Position numbers and translations under genes: made by a program. From positions 61,739,957-61,803,956 of the forward strand of contig NC_080428.1 in the NCBI RefSeq assembly GCF_029873635.1: DNA of 64,000 nucleotides, read 5' to 3'. Source of the stretch: Malania oleifera. Taxonomy: Eukaryota; Streptophyta; Magnoliopsida; Santalales; Ximeniaceae. The notes beneath the pieces were generated by a model. The model ran no database searches. It was not told the DNA's origin and saw only the letters and a list, made by a program, of their open reading frames with translations. Below, piece after piece: positions 46,347 to 58,158 of this stretch; position 1 is the stretch's first letter; each line of letters begins with the position of its first letter.

Positions 46347-47164
46347 CTCCCCATTTTTTTATGATGACAAACAAGAAGCAAAAATTTGAGTGAGCCTTAA
46401 AAAGACTCCCCATTACACTAAGCATCATCTTAAGAAACTTAGCAATATCAAGATCAATTTCAAAAACTCTTTTACTATCATGCTCATTACATCATTCAAA
46501 TTCAAGATCATTCAATATTAGATATTTCTACCCATATTGAATGATCTTGAATTTGAATGATGTAATGAGCATATATATATCATGTTCAAATTTTTCAATA
46601 CCATGCTCAATTTTTGCTCAAAATAATCTCCCCCTTTTGACATCAATTAAAAAGAGTAAGATATCAAAAATGATTAAGTTCAAATAAAATCATATTTTGA
46701 GCATATGAATACCAAACATGCGTATTAAGCATATGTACACACTCAATTAATTATTTTTCAATATGGCATGTGTAGTGTGTTTCAATAATCAAATAGTCAT
46801 GTATATTTCATATTTGTAATTTAAATATGTGTTGTAACATCTTTACAACTGAAAATTTCATTAATTCATGATACCAATTGAACTTTTGAATTTGTGATTC
46901 CAATTAAAACATTAAAGAATAATACTAATTGAACATTTCATTAATTCATGATATCAATTGAAAAATTAGGGAAAAACAAAACATAGTACAAGCAATAAGT
47001 CATAACACTCCCCCTGAATTTAATACATTTAGATTTGATACCAATTATGCTTTTAAATTTATCATCCCATGTTTTGAACATTGATTCATTTCATGTATGT
47101 GCTCATACATACTAATATCAAATATCAATATCATATCAATGTCATAACATGCTCATGGATATAA
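46347..47164 (-). other. 3' interior remnant of the copia-type element, non-coding
   Basis: It begins with a reversed polypurine tract and has a second one at about 46,629 (TCTCCCCCTTTTGACATCA). AT-rich, no coding domain. It is cut off near 47,165 by a Ty3-type LTR. It contains the perfect hairpin described separately. Confidence 0.55.
46480..46572. repeat. Perfect 39-bp inverted repeat (hairpin)
   Basis: The arm 46,480-46,518 is the exact reverse complement of 46,534-46,572, with a 15-base spacer (46,519-46,533). The arm starts ATGCTCATTACATCATTC. No mismatch was found over 39 bp, in sequence that is otherwise old and decayed. It could fold as RNA or as a cruciform. No transposon ends or target duplications are visible around it. 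Confidence 0.95.
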
Positions 47165-49266
47165 ATCATCCACAACACCCATGGGTACCAGGGATATACC
47201 TGTCATACATCTCTGATACCTAAGCAGCAGAAAACATAAATTACATACATGCCATACAACACCAAACGCAATACCAAAGTTCTACTGAGTTGTCATATAT
47301 ATATACAGTCATCCACAAAAGACTAAAAAGTATCCTAGGGTCTCAATCCAAAAACCCATCTGGCTTTAGCTCAACTCTTACCCTTCTATCAGGGTAGCTC
47401 AGTCGACTTCTACTACTGCGGGGCTCTATCCACCCTCCTACATGGATTTTCTGAAATGTTTGTAATGTTGGGGTGAGACACCTCTCAGTAAAGGAGATAA
47501 ACTAATATCAGTGTGTGGCAACATGAGTATTATCGTGACATAAACATGGACTGTACTTAATTGTATAACATGTAAAACTGTTTGTATAGTTTCTGAACAA
47601 AACATGATTTGACATAACATAATATAACATACTAAATTTCTGTACATGTGAATCATCTTATATAACTATACAATACTTGAAATAATACCTACGATGGATA
47701 GCTAGCTGATGTCATGTCTTACCCCCCACATGACAGGTTTGTGCGGTCCGAAAGCGGGACCTAGCAATGGTTGGCCGACCACGCTAAGTCAACATAAGTC
47801 TGTAAGTATGATAGGCTTGCCCCACCTCGTCTAGATTGCTAGTGGGACACCTGCACTACCATGAAGCCACATCGACTACCATCTCCCACACTTTATCTAA
47901 GATGTGTGGTAGCACTAACATAAACATAATCTTGAACATATAGCTACGGTACGGTGCTACGTGAAACTAAATTGAGTCATCCGAGTTCTGATAACATATA
48001 ATACATTTCATAATACTGATACATAACTGTTTAATATTTCATATAAATATCTAACATGATCATATTTTCATGAATTCTGACATAACATACATATTTACGA
48101 CATCTGTGCCGACATAAATCACGACATCTACGCTGGCATATCATAACATATAAATCATGGCATCTGCGTTGGCATATCATATCATATAAATCACGGCATT
48201 TACGCCGGCATATAATATCGTATAAATCACAACATCTGCGCCGGCATAAAACATAACATACTGAATCTTGATATTTCTGCACTATTAAAGTATTATTTAA
48301 AAACCATAGTTCCTGTACTGTTTTTATGATTTTTCTAAAAACTATTATAACATGCTTATTTTGGGAAATCATAATATTTCGGTATAACATAATTTTCATA
48401 GAAAATCATACTCATGCCACACTAGTGCAATTAATATTCTATACATAAAATCTGATCTGAAATCATATTTCTTGATAAAATGTATTAATTCCAATTTCCT
48501 GTTAAAAGTAGTATTCCCAAGCACTATACTAAACATATATATTTTCTAAAAATAAATGTTGTATATTAAATAATAATTCCATGAAACTTACTGAGAAGCC
48601 CATAAAATTTACCAAACTTACTACTGTGTGTGTTCCTAACTCAACACCCTGAATTCACATTTTCCCACAAAACTCCATTATATCTCACCTAATATATTTT
48701 CCTCGATTTGGAAATACCAAATACCTTATAAAAATTAAAATAACCAACTTACCCAAATTTTGGGATGGTACCCAAGTTGGCATAACCAACAATCTACTCC
48801 AACAGACTTTTAGAGAATCTTCCCAGGAGTAGCGTGGCGGCTTTCGATCGTCGAACCAGCAAAGAACAAAGCTGGAAATCTAAAGAAAAGGTAGAGGAGA
48901 CGAAATTCTAGAGAGAGAGAGAGAGAGAGAGGAGTTTTGCATGAAAATTTCTTGTTGAAATCCTGAGGTTGGTATATTTATAAAGTGCGGCCTCGTCGAT
49001 GAGACACGTCACCTCATCGATGAGTCCAAGAAGGGAGTTCGTCAACGAACACTTACCCCTTATCGACGAATTCCGGGCCCTGAAATCAGCCTTCTCAGTA
49101 ATTTCTCGTTGATGAGACACATGTCCACGTCAACGATCCCAATAAACTTGTTCGTCGACGAACGCTCCGCACTCGTCCATGAGACCCTGCTGAGTCCCCC
49201 TTTAAAATTCCTTTTTTCTCTCCTTTATCTTATTATTTAATTATTATAATTCTTCGGATCTCTACA
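47165..49266 (-). repeat. Ty3-type LTR, reversed
   Basis: On the minus strand it starts TGTAGAGATCCGAAG at 49,266. It contains a GTCGAC motif cluster (48,990-49,185), a TATA region (about 48,972-48,980), an AG tract (48,912-48,931) and a small tandem repeat (48,092-48,255). In + orientation the late words CACCTCTCAGTAA and GTGTGGCAACATGAG lie at 47,478-47,527. Its 3' limit near 47,165 is approximate. No internal region was found. Confidence 0.7.
48092..48255. repeat. Minisatellite of about 42 bp inside the LTR
   Basis: About four imperfect units containing CATCTGCGCCGGCATA and ATATAAATCAC. It produces a Cys/Arg-rich spurious open frame on the minus strand. Confidence 0.85.
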
Positions 49267-50193
49267 ATCGTAACATGCATATTCTAGAAAAATCATATTA
49301 TTCTGGTATAACATAATTTTCATGGAAGTCTATACTCATGCCACACAAAGAAATCATATTTTGTGATAAAATGTATTAAATCTATTTTCCTGTTCAACAA
49401 CAGTATTTTCAAATCCTGTACTATACATATATAATTTCTAAAAATAAAGGTTGTATATTTATAAATAATTTCATGAAAAATTTTGACTTAGTTTATCCCC
49501 TTACCTGACTTACTGAGAAACCCACAAATCTAAACAAACCTACTGCTGTGTGTTCCCAACTCAGCACCCTGAAATTCACATTTTCCAACAAATCAACATA
49601 TACTCATATAACACCTTCCAACACATTCCCCTCAATCTAGAAATACTGAATAACTTATAAAACTTAAAATAACCAACTTACCCAAATTTTGAGATGGTGC
49701 CCAAATACTCCACATCAAAATTCTGATTCGGCAGTATTGTAGAGAATCTTCTTAGGAGTAATGTGGTGGCTTTCGATCGTCGGACCAGCGAGAATTGAAG
49801 CCGAAATCCTAGAGAGAAGTCAGAGAGATGAATTTGAGAGAGAGAGAGAGAGAGTTTTGCACGCAAGTTTTCTCGCTGGAAATGTGATTTGAGCATATTT
49901 ATAGAGTGCTGTCCACGTGGCCTCGTCGACGAGCCGCGTCTCCTTGTTGATGAGTCCAAGAAAGAAGTTCGTTGACGAATACTATGGGTTCGTTGATGAG
50001 CCCACATGCTCTCAATCTTGCTTTTGATTTCTCTTCGTCAACGAGACACATTTCCTCGTCAACGTTCCCAAGAAGGCCACTCGTCGACGAATATTTTACG
50101 TTCGTCGACGAGACCCTGTTGAGCCCCCTTAGAAAAATCTTTTTCTCTCTTTTCCTTTATAATTTAATTCCTATAATTCTCCGAGTCTCTACA
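49267..50193 (-). repeat. Second, partial copy of the same LTR in tandem
   Basis: It repeats the region 48,345-49,266 in the same orientation: GGTATAACATAATTTTCAT, the AG tract, the TATA region and GTCGAC motifs (49,920-50,122). It ends in GAGTCTCTACA at 50,193. The junction with the first copy is exactly at that copy's LTR end. It directly abuts copia coding sequence at 50,194. Confidence 0.75.
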
Positions 50194-50510
50194 ATATGGC
50201 AGTGGCTAAAGCTGTCAAGGAAGCGTTGTGGCTTAAAGGATTGGTCAAGAAGTTAGATATTCAGCAAAGTGGAGTTCAGCTACATTATGATAGTCATACT
50301 GGCATCTATTTGGCAAAAAATCAAGTGTATAATGCAAGGACCAAGCACATAAATGTGCGGTTTCACAAGATTAGGAAATTGGTTGCTTTTGGTGAATTAC
50401 TGCTTGATAAAGTTCACATGTTTGAGAATGCAGCATATATATTGACAAAGCTTGTTACCACGAACAAGTTCATACCTTGCTTGGACTTGATCAACGTCTC
50501 CAGTTGCTAG
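50194..50510 (+). pseudogene. Copia RNase H C-terminal fragment
   Basis: Open from the LTR junction to TAG at 50,508: MAVAKAVKEALWLKGLVKKL, HYDSHTGIYLAKNQVYNART, KHINVRFHKIRKL and the terminal VHMFENAAYILTKLV. It is the last part of a Ty1/copia polyprotein. Everything upstream was removed or displaced by the LTRs at 47.2-50.2 kb. It is related to the RNase H at 32,690-33,075. Confidence 0.88.
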
Positions 50511-50602
50511 ATAGGAGGCATCCTAACCTACTGTCCTAGGTGGAGCTGCAGGTTATGCTTTCATATTTCTCCTAAGGGCTGAATATTCGCCAAGGTGGAG
50601 AT
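50511..50602 (+). other. 3' untranslated stretch with polypurine tract
   Basis: A short non-coding stretch ending in CCAAGGTGGAGAT (50,590-50,602), a usual plant copia PPT, just before the LTR. Confidence 0.85.
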
Positions 50603-51187
50603 TGTTGGAGTATGTGGCTCATATTCGGTGGAATACATGCACAGGGAAAGCATGGTGAGCAAGAACAAAGAAGCTAGGTTGAAGGAAGAAACTGTTGACA
50701 GTTACATCGATGGCTTACCCTCAAGAGAAAACCGTCGACGGCTTGCATAAAACTATCAACTATTTCAATCTTATTATTTCAGTCTCATTATTAAATCGTT
50801 GACAGTTTGCTAAAATTGTCGACAGTCTTGTTCGGTGCTGATTTCAAATTTTGAATCGAGAAGATCATTAGGTTGAGAATTCAGAGGCAAAACCTCCGAG
50901 GATTGCTACAGGGGTATTTTAGGAACTTCCTAAGTCCTTTTTACGTGTAGGGTTAGTATATAAATAATATTGTAACCCTGGTTTGACGATTGATAGTGAA
51001 AATTCAGCCACTTGCTCTCGTGGACATAGACACATTGCCGAACCATGTAAATTATTGCGTCATGTGTTTTATTACTTTGATAATTATCTGTGCGTGATTG
51101 TGTTTTCATTTTTTTCATTGTTGTTTGCTGCATTGCATGATCCGATCTATTTGTGTTTCTGTTGCGCATTGGTATTTTTGCACAACA
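50603..51187 (+). repeat. 3' LTR of the copia fragment
   Basis: From TGTTGGAGTATGTGGC to TTTTTGCACAACA, 585 bp. It has GTCGAC-type words at 50,695-50,830 (AAACCGTCGACGG at 50,729) and TATATAAATAA near 50,957. The block after it (AGGGTGATGAC) continues copy B exactly where 42,616 left it. Confidence 0.88.
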
Positions 51188-52032
51188 AGGGTGATGACAT
51201 TGTTCAACATTATTTTTGGTAGCACTCATTTCCTAGTCTAAAAAAGAAAATAAAAACAACAACAACAACAAAAGAAAAAAAAAATCAATTTTAGTGTCCA
51301 TACCCGATAAACCTTTGTAGCATATCAACATTCTCCATTGCACTATGTTTACTTTGAAATTGATTGGGGAACCCATTCCTTTTTTATTAATCGTATTGTT
51401 CTCAATCCCATCCTCATATATACAAAAATTGGAGCCTAAAAGAAAAAGAAGATGAAGTAGAATGGGATTTTCAAAATGCCTCGAAACCCTAGCAATTACT
51501 CCACTTCCATTTGCGACCACGATGTAGGATTAAAGTAAAGCCTACGTCATGGGTGATTTCATTTTGTCCTCACCTCATTGCCACCACTATTAGTTCTAAA
51601 AGAAGAAGAGGAAAAAAAGGGAATGAGCAAAAGAGAGGTTGTAGGAGCAAGTCTCATCCAAAATCCCAAGAAGGATAAACACACAGACACACAGACACAC
51701 GCACACATATATTGTGCATAAGGAAAAGGCTTTTGCGATTTCATTATATTCTTTTACATACTAAACAGAAAATGTGTAGCTTATGTAATTTGAGAAAATG
51801 GAGTAGACTCAATTAATATGATTGGTAAACATAAATTTAAATTAATTTTTTAATTTAAAATATCAAAATTTGTGATTGAGGGTTTGAAGGTCAAAGAGAG
51901 CTTCTTCCTGTGTCTTTGTGTATGTGTATACTATAACTTAATAAAGCAACCATATAATGAAAGAAAGTAGAGAGAAATTTAGGTGACAGTTTGAATTTTT
52001 AGTTGAGCAAAATTGAAAAACATTAATATTAT
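51188..52032. repeat. Duplicated block, copy B, second part
   Basis: Matches 30,046-30,957 of copy A: GGTAGCACTCATTTCCTAGT, the CAA run, an AC-rich tract (about 51,680-51,706) and GGTTTGAAGGTCAAAGAGAG. It ends at ATTAT (52,028-52,032), where a copia-type element is inserted. Confidence 0.8.
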
Positions 52033-53704
52033 TGTTGGTTGCCCCAGCCCGGGAGTATATAGTCTAGAGGGGGCAGAGTGAATAGACTCTTTTCGCGGAA
52101 TACGTATTTTTCTAAAAAATAAAAACTCTTCTCAAGATACAACAAATTATATCACAATATGAAAATAAATCATGCACAAGATATAAAATAAAGAGTGTAA
52201 GGGAAAGAAAGAACAACACCAATATTTTTACGTGGTTCGGTACTAAGCCTACGTCCACGCCTTAGCACTAAGCCTACGTCCACTACTTACGCAGCGGAGC
52301 AAGCCTTACAAACATGGGAACAAATCCCTACCGCTCACAAAGAGCCTTTATCAATTCGGTTCACAAAGAACCTTACAACATGGTTCACAAAGAACCTTTC
52401 ACACGAAGATGGAAGATTACAAAGAATGCTCCTTATAATGAGCAAATATGATTTAAAACTCAAACCTCACATTATTCTCTAAGAATTGAATCAAACACAA
52501 TAAGTGAGTAAGAGAGAATGAGCACATGTAATGAAGAACTAATATGCAATGTGTTAGGTTTTGTATAAAATGATGTTTTTTACTAACAATGATCAAAGAC
52601 CTTCAAAACCATGTTAATGCAAGTATAATAGCTTGTATTTATAGCCCAAGAGCCTTAGGAGCCGTTAACTAGTTGTTGGGGGGAAGAAAAAATATTTTAT
52701 TTGGCAAACTAGCCATTTTCCATCCCGTTAGTGTCATTCTTCCCATTAAACTCGTCCACGAATCCCCTGTGTTCGTCAAGGAGGTCCCTGAATCAAAAAA
52801 AGTCATAAAAATGAAAGTTGTGGAATTTTGTCTTAGCTTTACAGGGACACTAAGATCGTCCCATTTGTACCTTTCTATCAAAAGTTATGCCCAAAATACC
52901 GAAGGGTGTTCAAGACTCAAGGTTGCACTACGATAGTGACAATTGCTTTGTTTTTCCTTGTCAAAAAGCATTTTAATGACTTAAAACATTCTTGGAAAAA
53001 AGTATATGAAATATATTGAGTCTAATGAAGATGAAAACTTGTCCAAGTGAGTTTCCCCATAAATATAAGATATCTTGTTTTATGAAAACAAATTTGAAAA
53101 CTCGTTTTGATATCTTATATGCTTAGTATGTCCTTTATTGAAAATATGCTTGACTTTTAGGACTTTAGGACGTAGAGCTAGTTTTGTAAAATCGGGACCA
53201 AGTTTTAAAAATGTGTATAACTCATATATTACATAACACTTGTCCCATTTTGAAAACTTAATTGAGTATAGGATTATTTTGACAACCTCTTTGTTTTTAC
53301 TTTGAAAATTATGAATTGTGAGTTTGTTACTTTTGTGCAGATCCTATATGCTCATGTGTCCTAGTATGCTTATGCAATGACTCAACTCTTACTCAGAAAT
53401 CATGCAAGACACACACCGCAAGAGTTATAATACGCACTCACTCACACAACCCTTATTACAATTAATTTATATACAATAAAAACTCCGGAATGTGCTTTGG
53501 TGCTTCTGTGTCAGTGTCCTTCCAATCTTTTCTATTTAATGTCTACTAGGTCCGATCTTTGCTTTTGATTTGGCACTTCTTTGTATCTGACACTTTGTAC
53601 CTATACTAGATAAGATCTATAAGGATGGAAAATACTAGAAACAACAAATAGGTTAATATCATCAAAATATATAAACCAAGATAGTGTAACTGACAAGGCT
53701 AACA
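52033..53704 (-). repeat. 3' LTR of the gag-only element
   Basis: In + orientation TGTTGGTTGCCCC to AGGCTAACA. It has a reversed TATA (TATTTATAGCCC, about 52,636) and a degenerate CTCGTCCACGAATCC motif near 52,749. A pyrimidine tract TTCTCCCCCTTTTTGATG follows at 53,705, the reversed PPT. Confidence 0.93.
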
Positions 53705-56409
53705 TTCTCCCCCTTTTTGATGATGTCTAACCTATTAAGAATCTACTTAGTCTTTGCATTTGTCTTTGTTCTTACTAAGGCTTATGGTGTAAAGATAATC
53801 TCACTTAGAACCACTAATGGGTTGTTATCATCAAAACAAGATAATTAAGCTTACGTAGCCTCTAAGGCTAACATTCTCCCCCTTTTTGATGATGACAAAC
53901 CATTGGTGTTCTATATGGGGTATGTTTTAAAGCTCCCCTTTAATTTATGTGCTCCCCATTAATTTATGCATATTGTTAAATGATATTTATAATTTGCTTC
54001 CCTTTACTATATGCATATGCTGCATAAAAATAATTCATGTTCATTTGAACTTTTAACATGCATTCCATATTTTCCCCCACACATACATCATGTTTTTCCT
54101 CACATATATAACACCATAAATCTTATCTCCATGGATAACTTCAAATATCTTCTACCCCTTTTATCATCATCAAAAAGAGAGGTCATTTATCTTAAAAAAT
54201 ACTCTAAGAACCTATTAAGACTAGTTTCCATGGTGGTGAGGTGAGTGTGTGCTAAACACATATACCAAAATTTTGGGTGCTAAACCATAATATTAGAAAA
54301 GCCTAGACTGGCTACCTTCCAAACTCATGAATGATGATTCGGAAGTTAAACCATTTGTTGTAGATTAATCATTCAATGATCATTCAAGAATGAACATTTT
54401 CAAAATAAGCTCAAAATATTCATGCTTATAATTTAAGCATGGTAAACGTGTCCAAACAACTTGGTAAAGAGCATGTGTATAATTTAGAGCATTCTAGGAA
54501 AATTCAAAGGATTATTGAAAATTTTGCATGTTTTTCAATATAGCATACAATGTTTAGGATTCAACATGTACCACAACCTATTCAATTATTCAGCATGCAT
54601 TATAAAAAATTCATAAAGTTCAACCCACATGCAATGGATTTCAAGCCATGATCATTTAACATGCAAAGACTTATAATTACCAATGAATCTTCCTGCAAAT
54701 GATTTTTTTATCATACATCATTTATAAATATTTATTAATGACAATGTGCATGAACCAGTTTAAGTGACCACTTAAGGTTAAAACACTAAGTTCAACTTGG
54801 TCACTATACTAATACTGCATAAGACTTTTAAAAGTATTTAGAATTTAAAAATTAGGTCTGATGAAATCATAATTTCAATTGACTAACTAGCATGTATGTA
54901 TAAAATAGATCAATGAATTCAACATGCCAGACCCTAGTCAACTACTAACATGCAATGCACAAATCTGTATCGACCAAGTAGATTATGTTCAAATCAAGCA
55001 TACAGTTCAGCATATTCAATCAATATAAACTATTCATCAAATAATATAACATTTAGAAAGTAATGGATAGTAAGCGTTCAGTTCACATGAAGCATCCAAT
55101 ATATATAAAAAAAAAAAGATATTTCCAAAATAAGCACAATACACTGAAATATTTATTGGATGAACTTTAAATTTGCTACTTCCCTTTAATTTTACAACCC
55201 AAGCACAAAAATTTTATGATCTTTTGAATATATTAATAATTTAAGCTTCAAGATGAGTTTAGGGCTATATGTGCAAAGTCTATAATTAATTCGCAAAAGC
55301 TCAATTTTGTATGATGGACAAAATATGCTATATTTTAAGATATTCATACAAAAACATATGTATATAGCATTTAAAAAATTATTTAACTAGTTAAGATCCT
55401 TTGTCCATTTAGGGGGTTTACTAAAGTATGCAATAACCAATACTATTATATAATAACCAATCATAATGATATATATATATTAAGCAAAATAGATTGGATG
55501 TTTGACTAAAGTTCTCATATTGACTTGATTTTCCTAAGGTTCTTAGTATAATAATAATGTATACAAAAATTTAAAATTTTAAGCACAAAACACTATTTAA
55601 GCATTTAAAACATTATTACGCCTTATAACCTAACAAGAATCTTATGAGTAAAAAAAAAATTTCTTTTAAGATATCTCATAAGATAACATGCAAATATAAC
55701 CCATGATTTGTTAATGAATTTAACATAAGATGTAAATCATGAATCATGGCATGAGATAAAATAAAAGGAGGAAAATAAACCTTTCCAGGTAACTTGGTTT
55801 TATTTGACAATGCTCTTAGAAAATAGGAGACATGTTCTCCTAATTTGCCACTAATGGGAAGATATTCCTCAAACATATGATATCACAAATAAATGCTTCA
55901 TTTTAGAATGTCACTTGTTGTTATGATTATTTTTACTAAAACTCAATTCATGAATGATATGTTTAGATATTCTACTATGTACTCGAACAAGAGCATATAT
56001 CATCAAAACGAATTATGTGACTAAGAAATACATCTTTTTTCCATAAGAGATGGATATACCTATCATAGCATGTCTTTGAACTTAAATTCAAAACCTTAGA
56101 AACTTATATGATAAAAACAAGGTATTTCCATTTAATAAACTTAGAGCACATGCTATTTATCCCAGAAATAATAGCCAACATTTTCAAAAAGGAACCAATT
56201 GATAATAACATATACAATTAAAACATCACATTGGTTTTATAATTTGAACTCATCAATATTGGCATGTTTTTCAAAAATTCCTAATAAAGTAATTTAAACA
56301 ATTCAAAATTTGGAATTTTTCGCTTATTAAATACTTTTACCTAGGTGGGGTTTAAATCTACCTAAACCTATTTCCTAATCCTAGGTCCTAAGTAAACAAT
56401 TCAAACAGC
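53705..56409 (-). other. Non-coding interior of the gag-only element
   Basis: AT-rich, no recognisable coding domain in any frame. Near its left end the phrase GGCTAACATTCTCCCCC occurs twice (about 53,698 and 53,867), so a second copy of the LTR terminus plus PPT lies 169 bp inside. This is where pol would be expected. Confidence 0.7.
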
Positions 56410-58097
56410 TCAAGTGTTTCCTTTTGGTACCCATTCCTCGTTGGATCCCAATGGATTTTTCTTCACAACCCATTCCATTTTTCTTTCTTTGCCTCTAACT
56501 CCTCTAAATGGGCAAAAATATCTAACATGACCATTTCTTTCACAATATAGACAAATCTTGTTTTCATGTGAGGGTCTTGACTTATTTGCAATATTTTTCC
56601 TTGTTGAGGCATAACCTTGTGATTTATAAGAGGATTTTGATTTCTTTTTTATAACATTATTTTTCTTAACTTCCAAATATTTATTTATGTTTTCTTTTCC
56701 TCTTATGATTTTACCATGATTTTCAACTTTATTTTTGAAGAGTATTTTCTTTCAAAATATTTTCAATTTTATTTTTCAAAATTCCTACTTCCCCTTGAAG
56801 AATTTCATGGTCTTTTTTTAGCTTTTTCCACAAGCTCCTCATTTTCCCTTTTTAAAGAGCAATTTTCTTCTTTCAAGATAGAACAAAGACAAGGTTCCTT
56901 GCCTTTGAATTTTGACAATTTTCCTTCCAAATTTTCTATCTTTTCTTTCAAAATTTCATGCTCTTTTTGAAAATTTAAAACAAACTCTTCATTTTTCCTT
57001 TTAAGGGATTCATTTTCTTCTTTTAAAGAAAATTCTATTTGTTTTGACAAAGCAAGCTCTTTCTCAACATTTTTATTCTTTCTTTTTACTAAAAGTAATT
57101 CATCAAACAATTTAATACAACTATTCACAATTTCATCATATGAAGGTGCATAATCCTCCTCATCTGAACTTACTTCATCTTCTTGTTCATTAGCCATGAA
57201 GTAAAGATATGCTTCTTTCTCATTTTCATCATCGGTGGCTACTCCATCGATTTGATCCCAAGTAGCACCATTTATGACATTATGATCCTCATTTAGAAAA
57301 TTTTCTTCATTTTGATTTAGGGGGCAATTTATCATGTCATGTCTAGAGTTAATACAATCGCAACATTCAATGCATGACTCTTCTTTTTCGTTTTGTTGCA
57401 TTTTTTTATTTAAAAGTTTCTTAACTTCTCTTGTGAAGAATGCAATATCATTATCTTCAATTATTTCTTGTTGATTAGTACTAGATGATTCTAAGACAAA
57501 ATCATTTTCTATCTTAGGTTTTTATAGATTTCTTACTTCTTCAATTGTCATAGATGACTTAGGTAAAGATTGGAGAATTTTGTGAATATAATCTTCTAAT
57601 GAATAAATTCTACCAAATGCTTTCAAGTTGTTTATGAGGCGTGTGAACGGAGTGAGCATGGAAGAAATTTCTTAACCATCATTTAATTTAAATATTTCAT
57701 ATTCTCTAACTAACTTGCATATTTTTGATTGTTTATTTTGTGATGTGTTTCCATAGATGTTTTCAAGTACATCCCACATTTCTTTTGTGGTTTGACATTC
57801 ACAAATATGACTATGTACATCATCATTTAAACCATAAAGAATAATATGCTTTGCTTTAAAATTTAGTTCAACTAACCTTTTTTTGCTTGGTGATTGTTCC
57901 AATAAAGCCTTTGGAATATCCTCATTTTTCTTTGCGATTGAGAAGTCTCCTTTGGAGATGATCTCCCACAAATCCAAGTCATATGCTTGAATGAATACGG
58001 ACATTTGATTTGTCCACGCGTGGTAGTTTGAATCGTTGAACATCGGTGGTTGATAAACGGATCGTCCATATGAAGAGGTGCTCACCGAATACTCCAT
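56410..58097 (-). pseudogene. Gag-like protein with coiled coil and zinc knuckle
   Basis: It starts at ATG 58,097 on the minus strand, about 50 bases after the PBS. It reads VYQPPMFNDSNYHAWTNQMS, LWEIISKGDF and LYGLNDDVHSHICECQT, the copia gag pattern. A TAA at 57,672 and one near 57,520 interrupt an otherwise continuous frame to 56,805. The middle is rich in Glu, Lys and Asn with heptad-like spacing (about 57,180-56,820), suggesting a long coiled coil. A frame change falls in a poly-A run near 56,818. The last part (56,410-56,676) has a CCHC knuckle CLYCERNGHVRYFC at 56,512-56,553 and ends with GSNEEWVPKGNT. Confidence 0.88.
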
Positions 58098-58144
58098 TTG
58101 ATCTTTTATGCTCTGGATTTTACACCGTTAAATGCAAGCGTCTG

Positions 58145-58156
58145 GCTCTGATACCA
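58145..58156 (-). other. Primer binding site of the gag-only element
   Basis: The minus strand reads TGGTATCAGAGC, an exact tRNA-Met complement two bases from the LTR end. Confidence 0.93.
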
Positions 58157-58158
58157 TT

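Noticed and set aside
48031..48399. Cys/Arg-rich 122-residue frame, minus strand
   Set aside because: Encoded by a 42-bp minisatellite inside an LTR.
56805..57401. A host coiled-coil protein gene
   Set aside because: It is in frame with copia-type gag upstream and followed by a zinc knuckle, and lies between matching LTRs with PBS and PPT.
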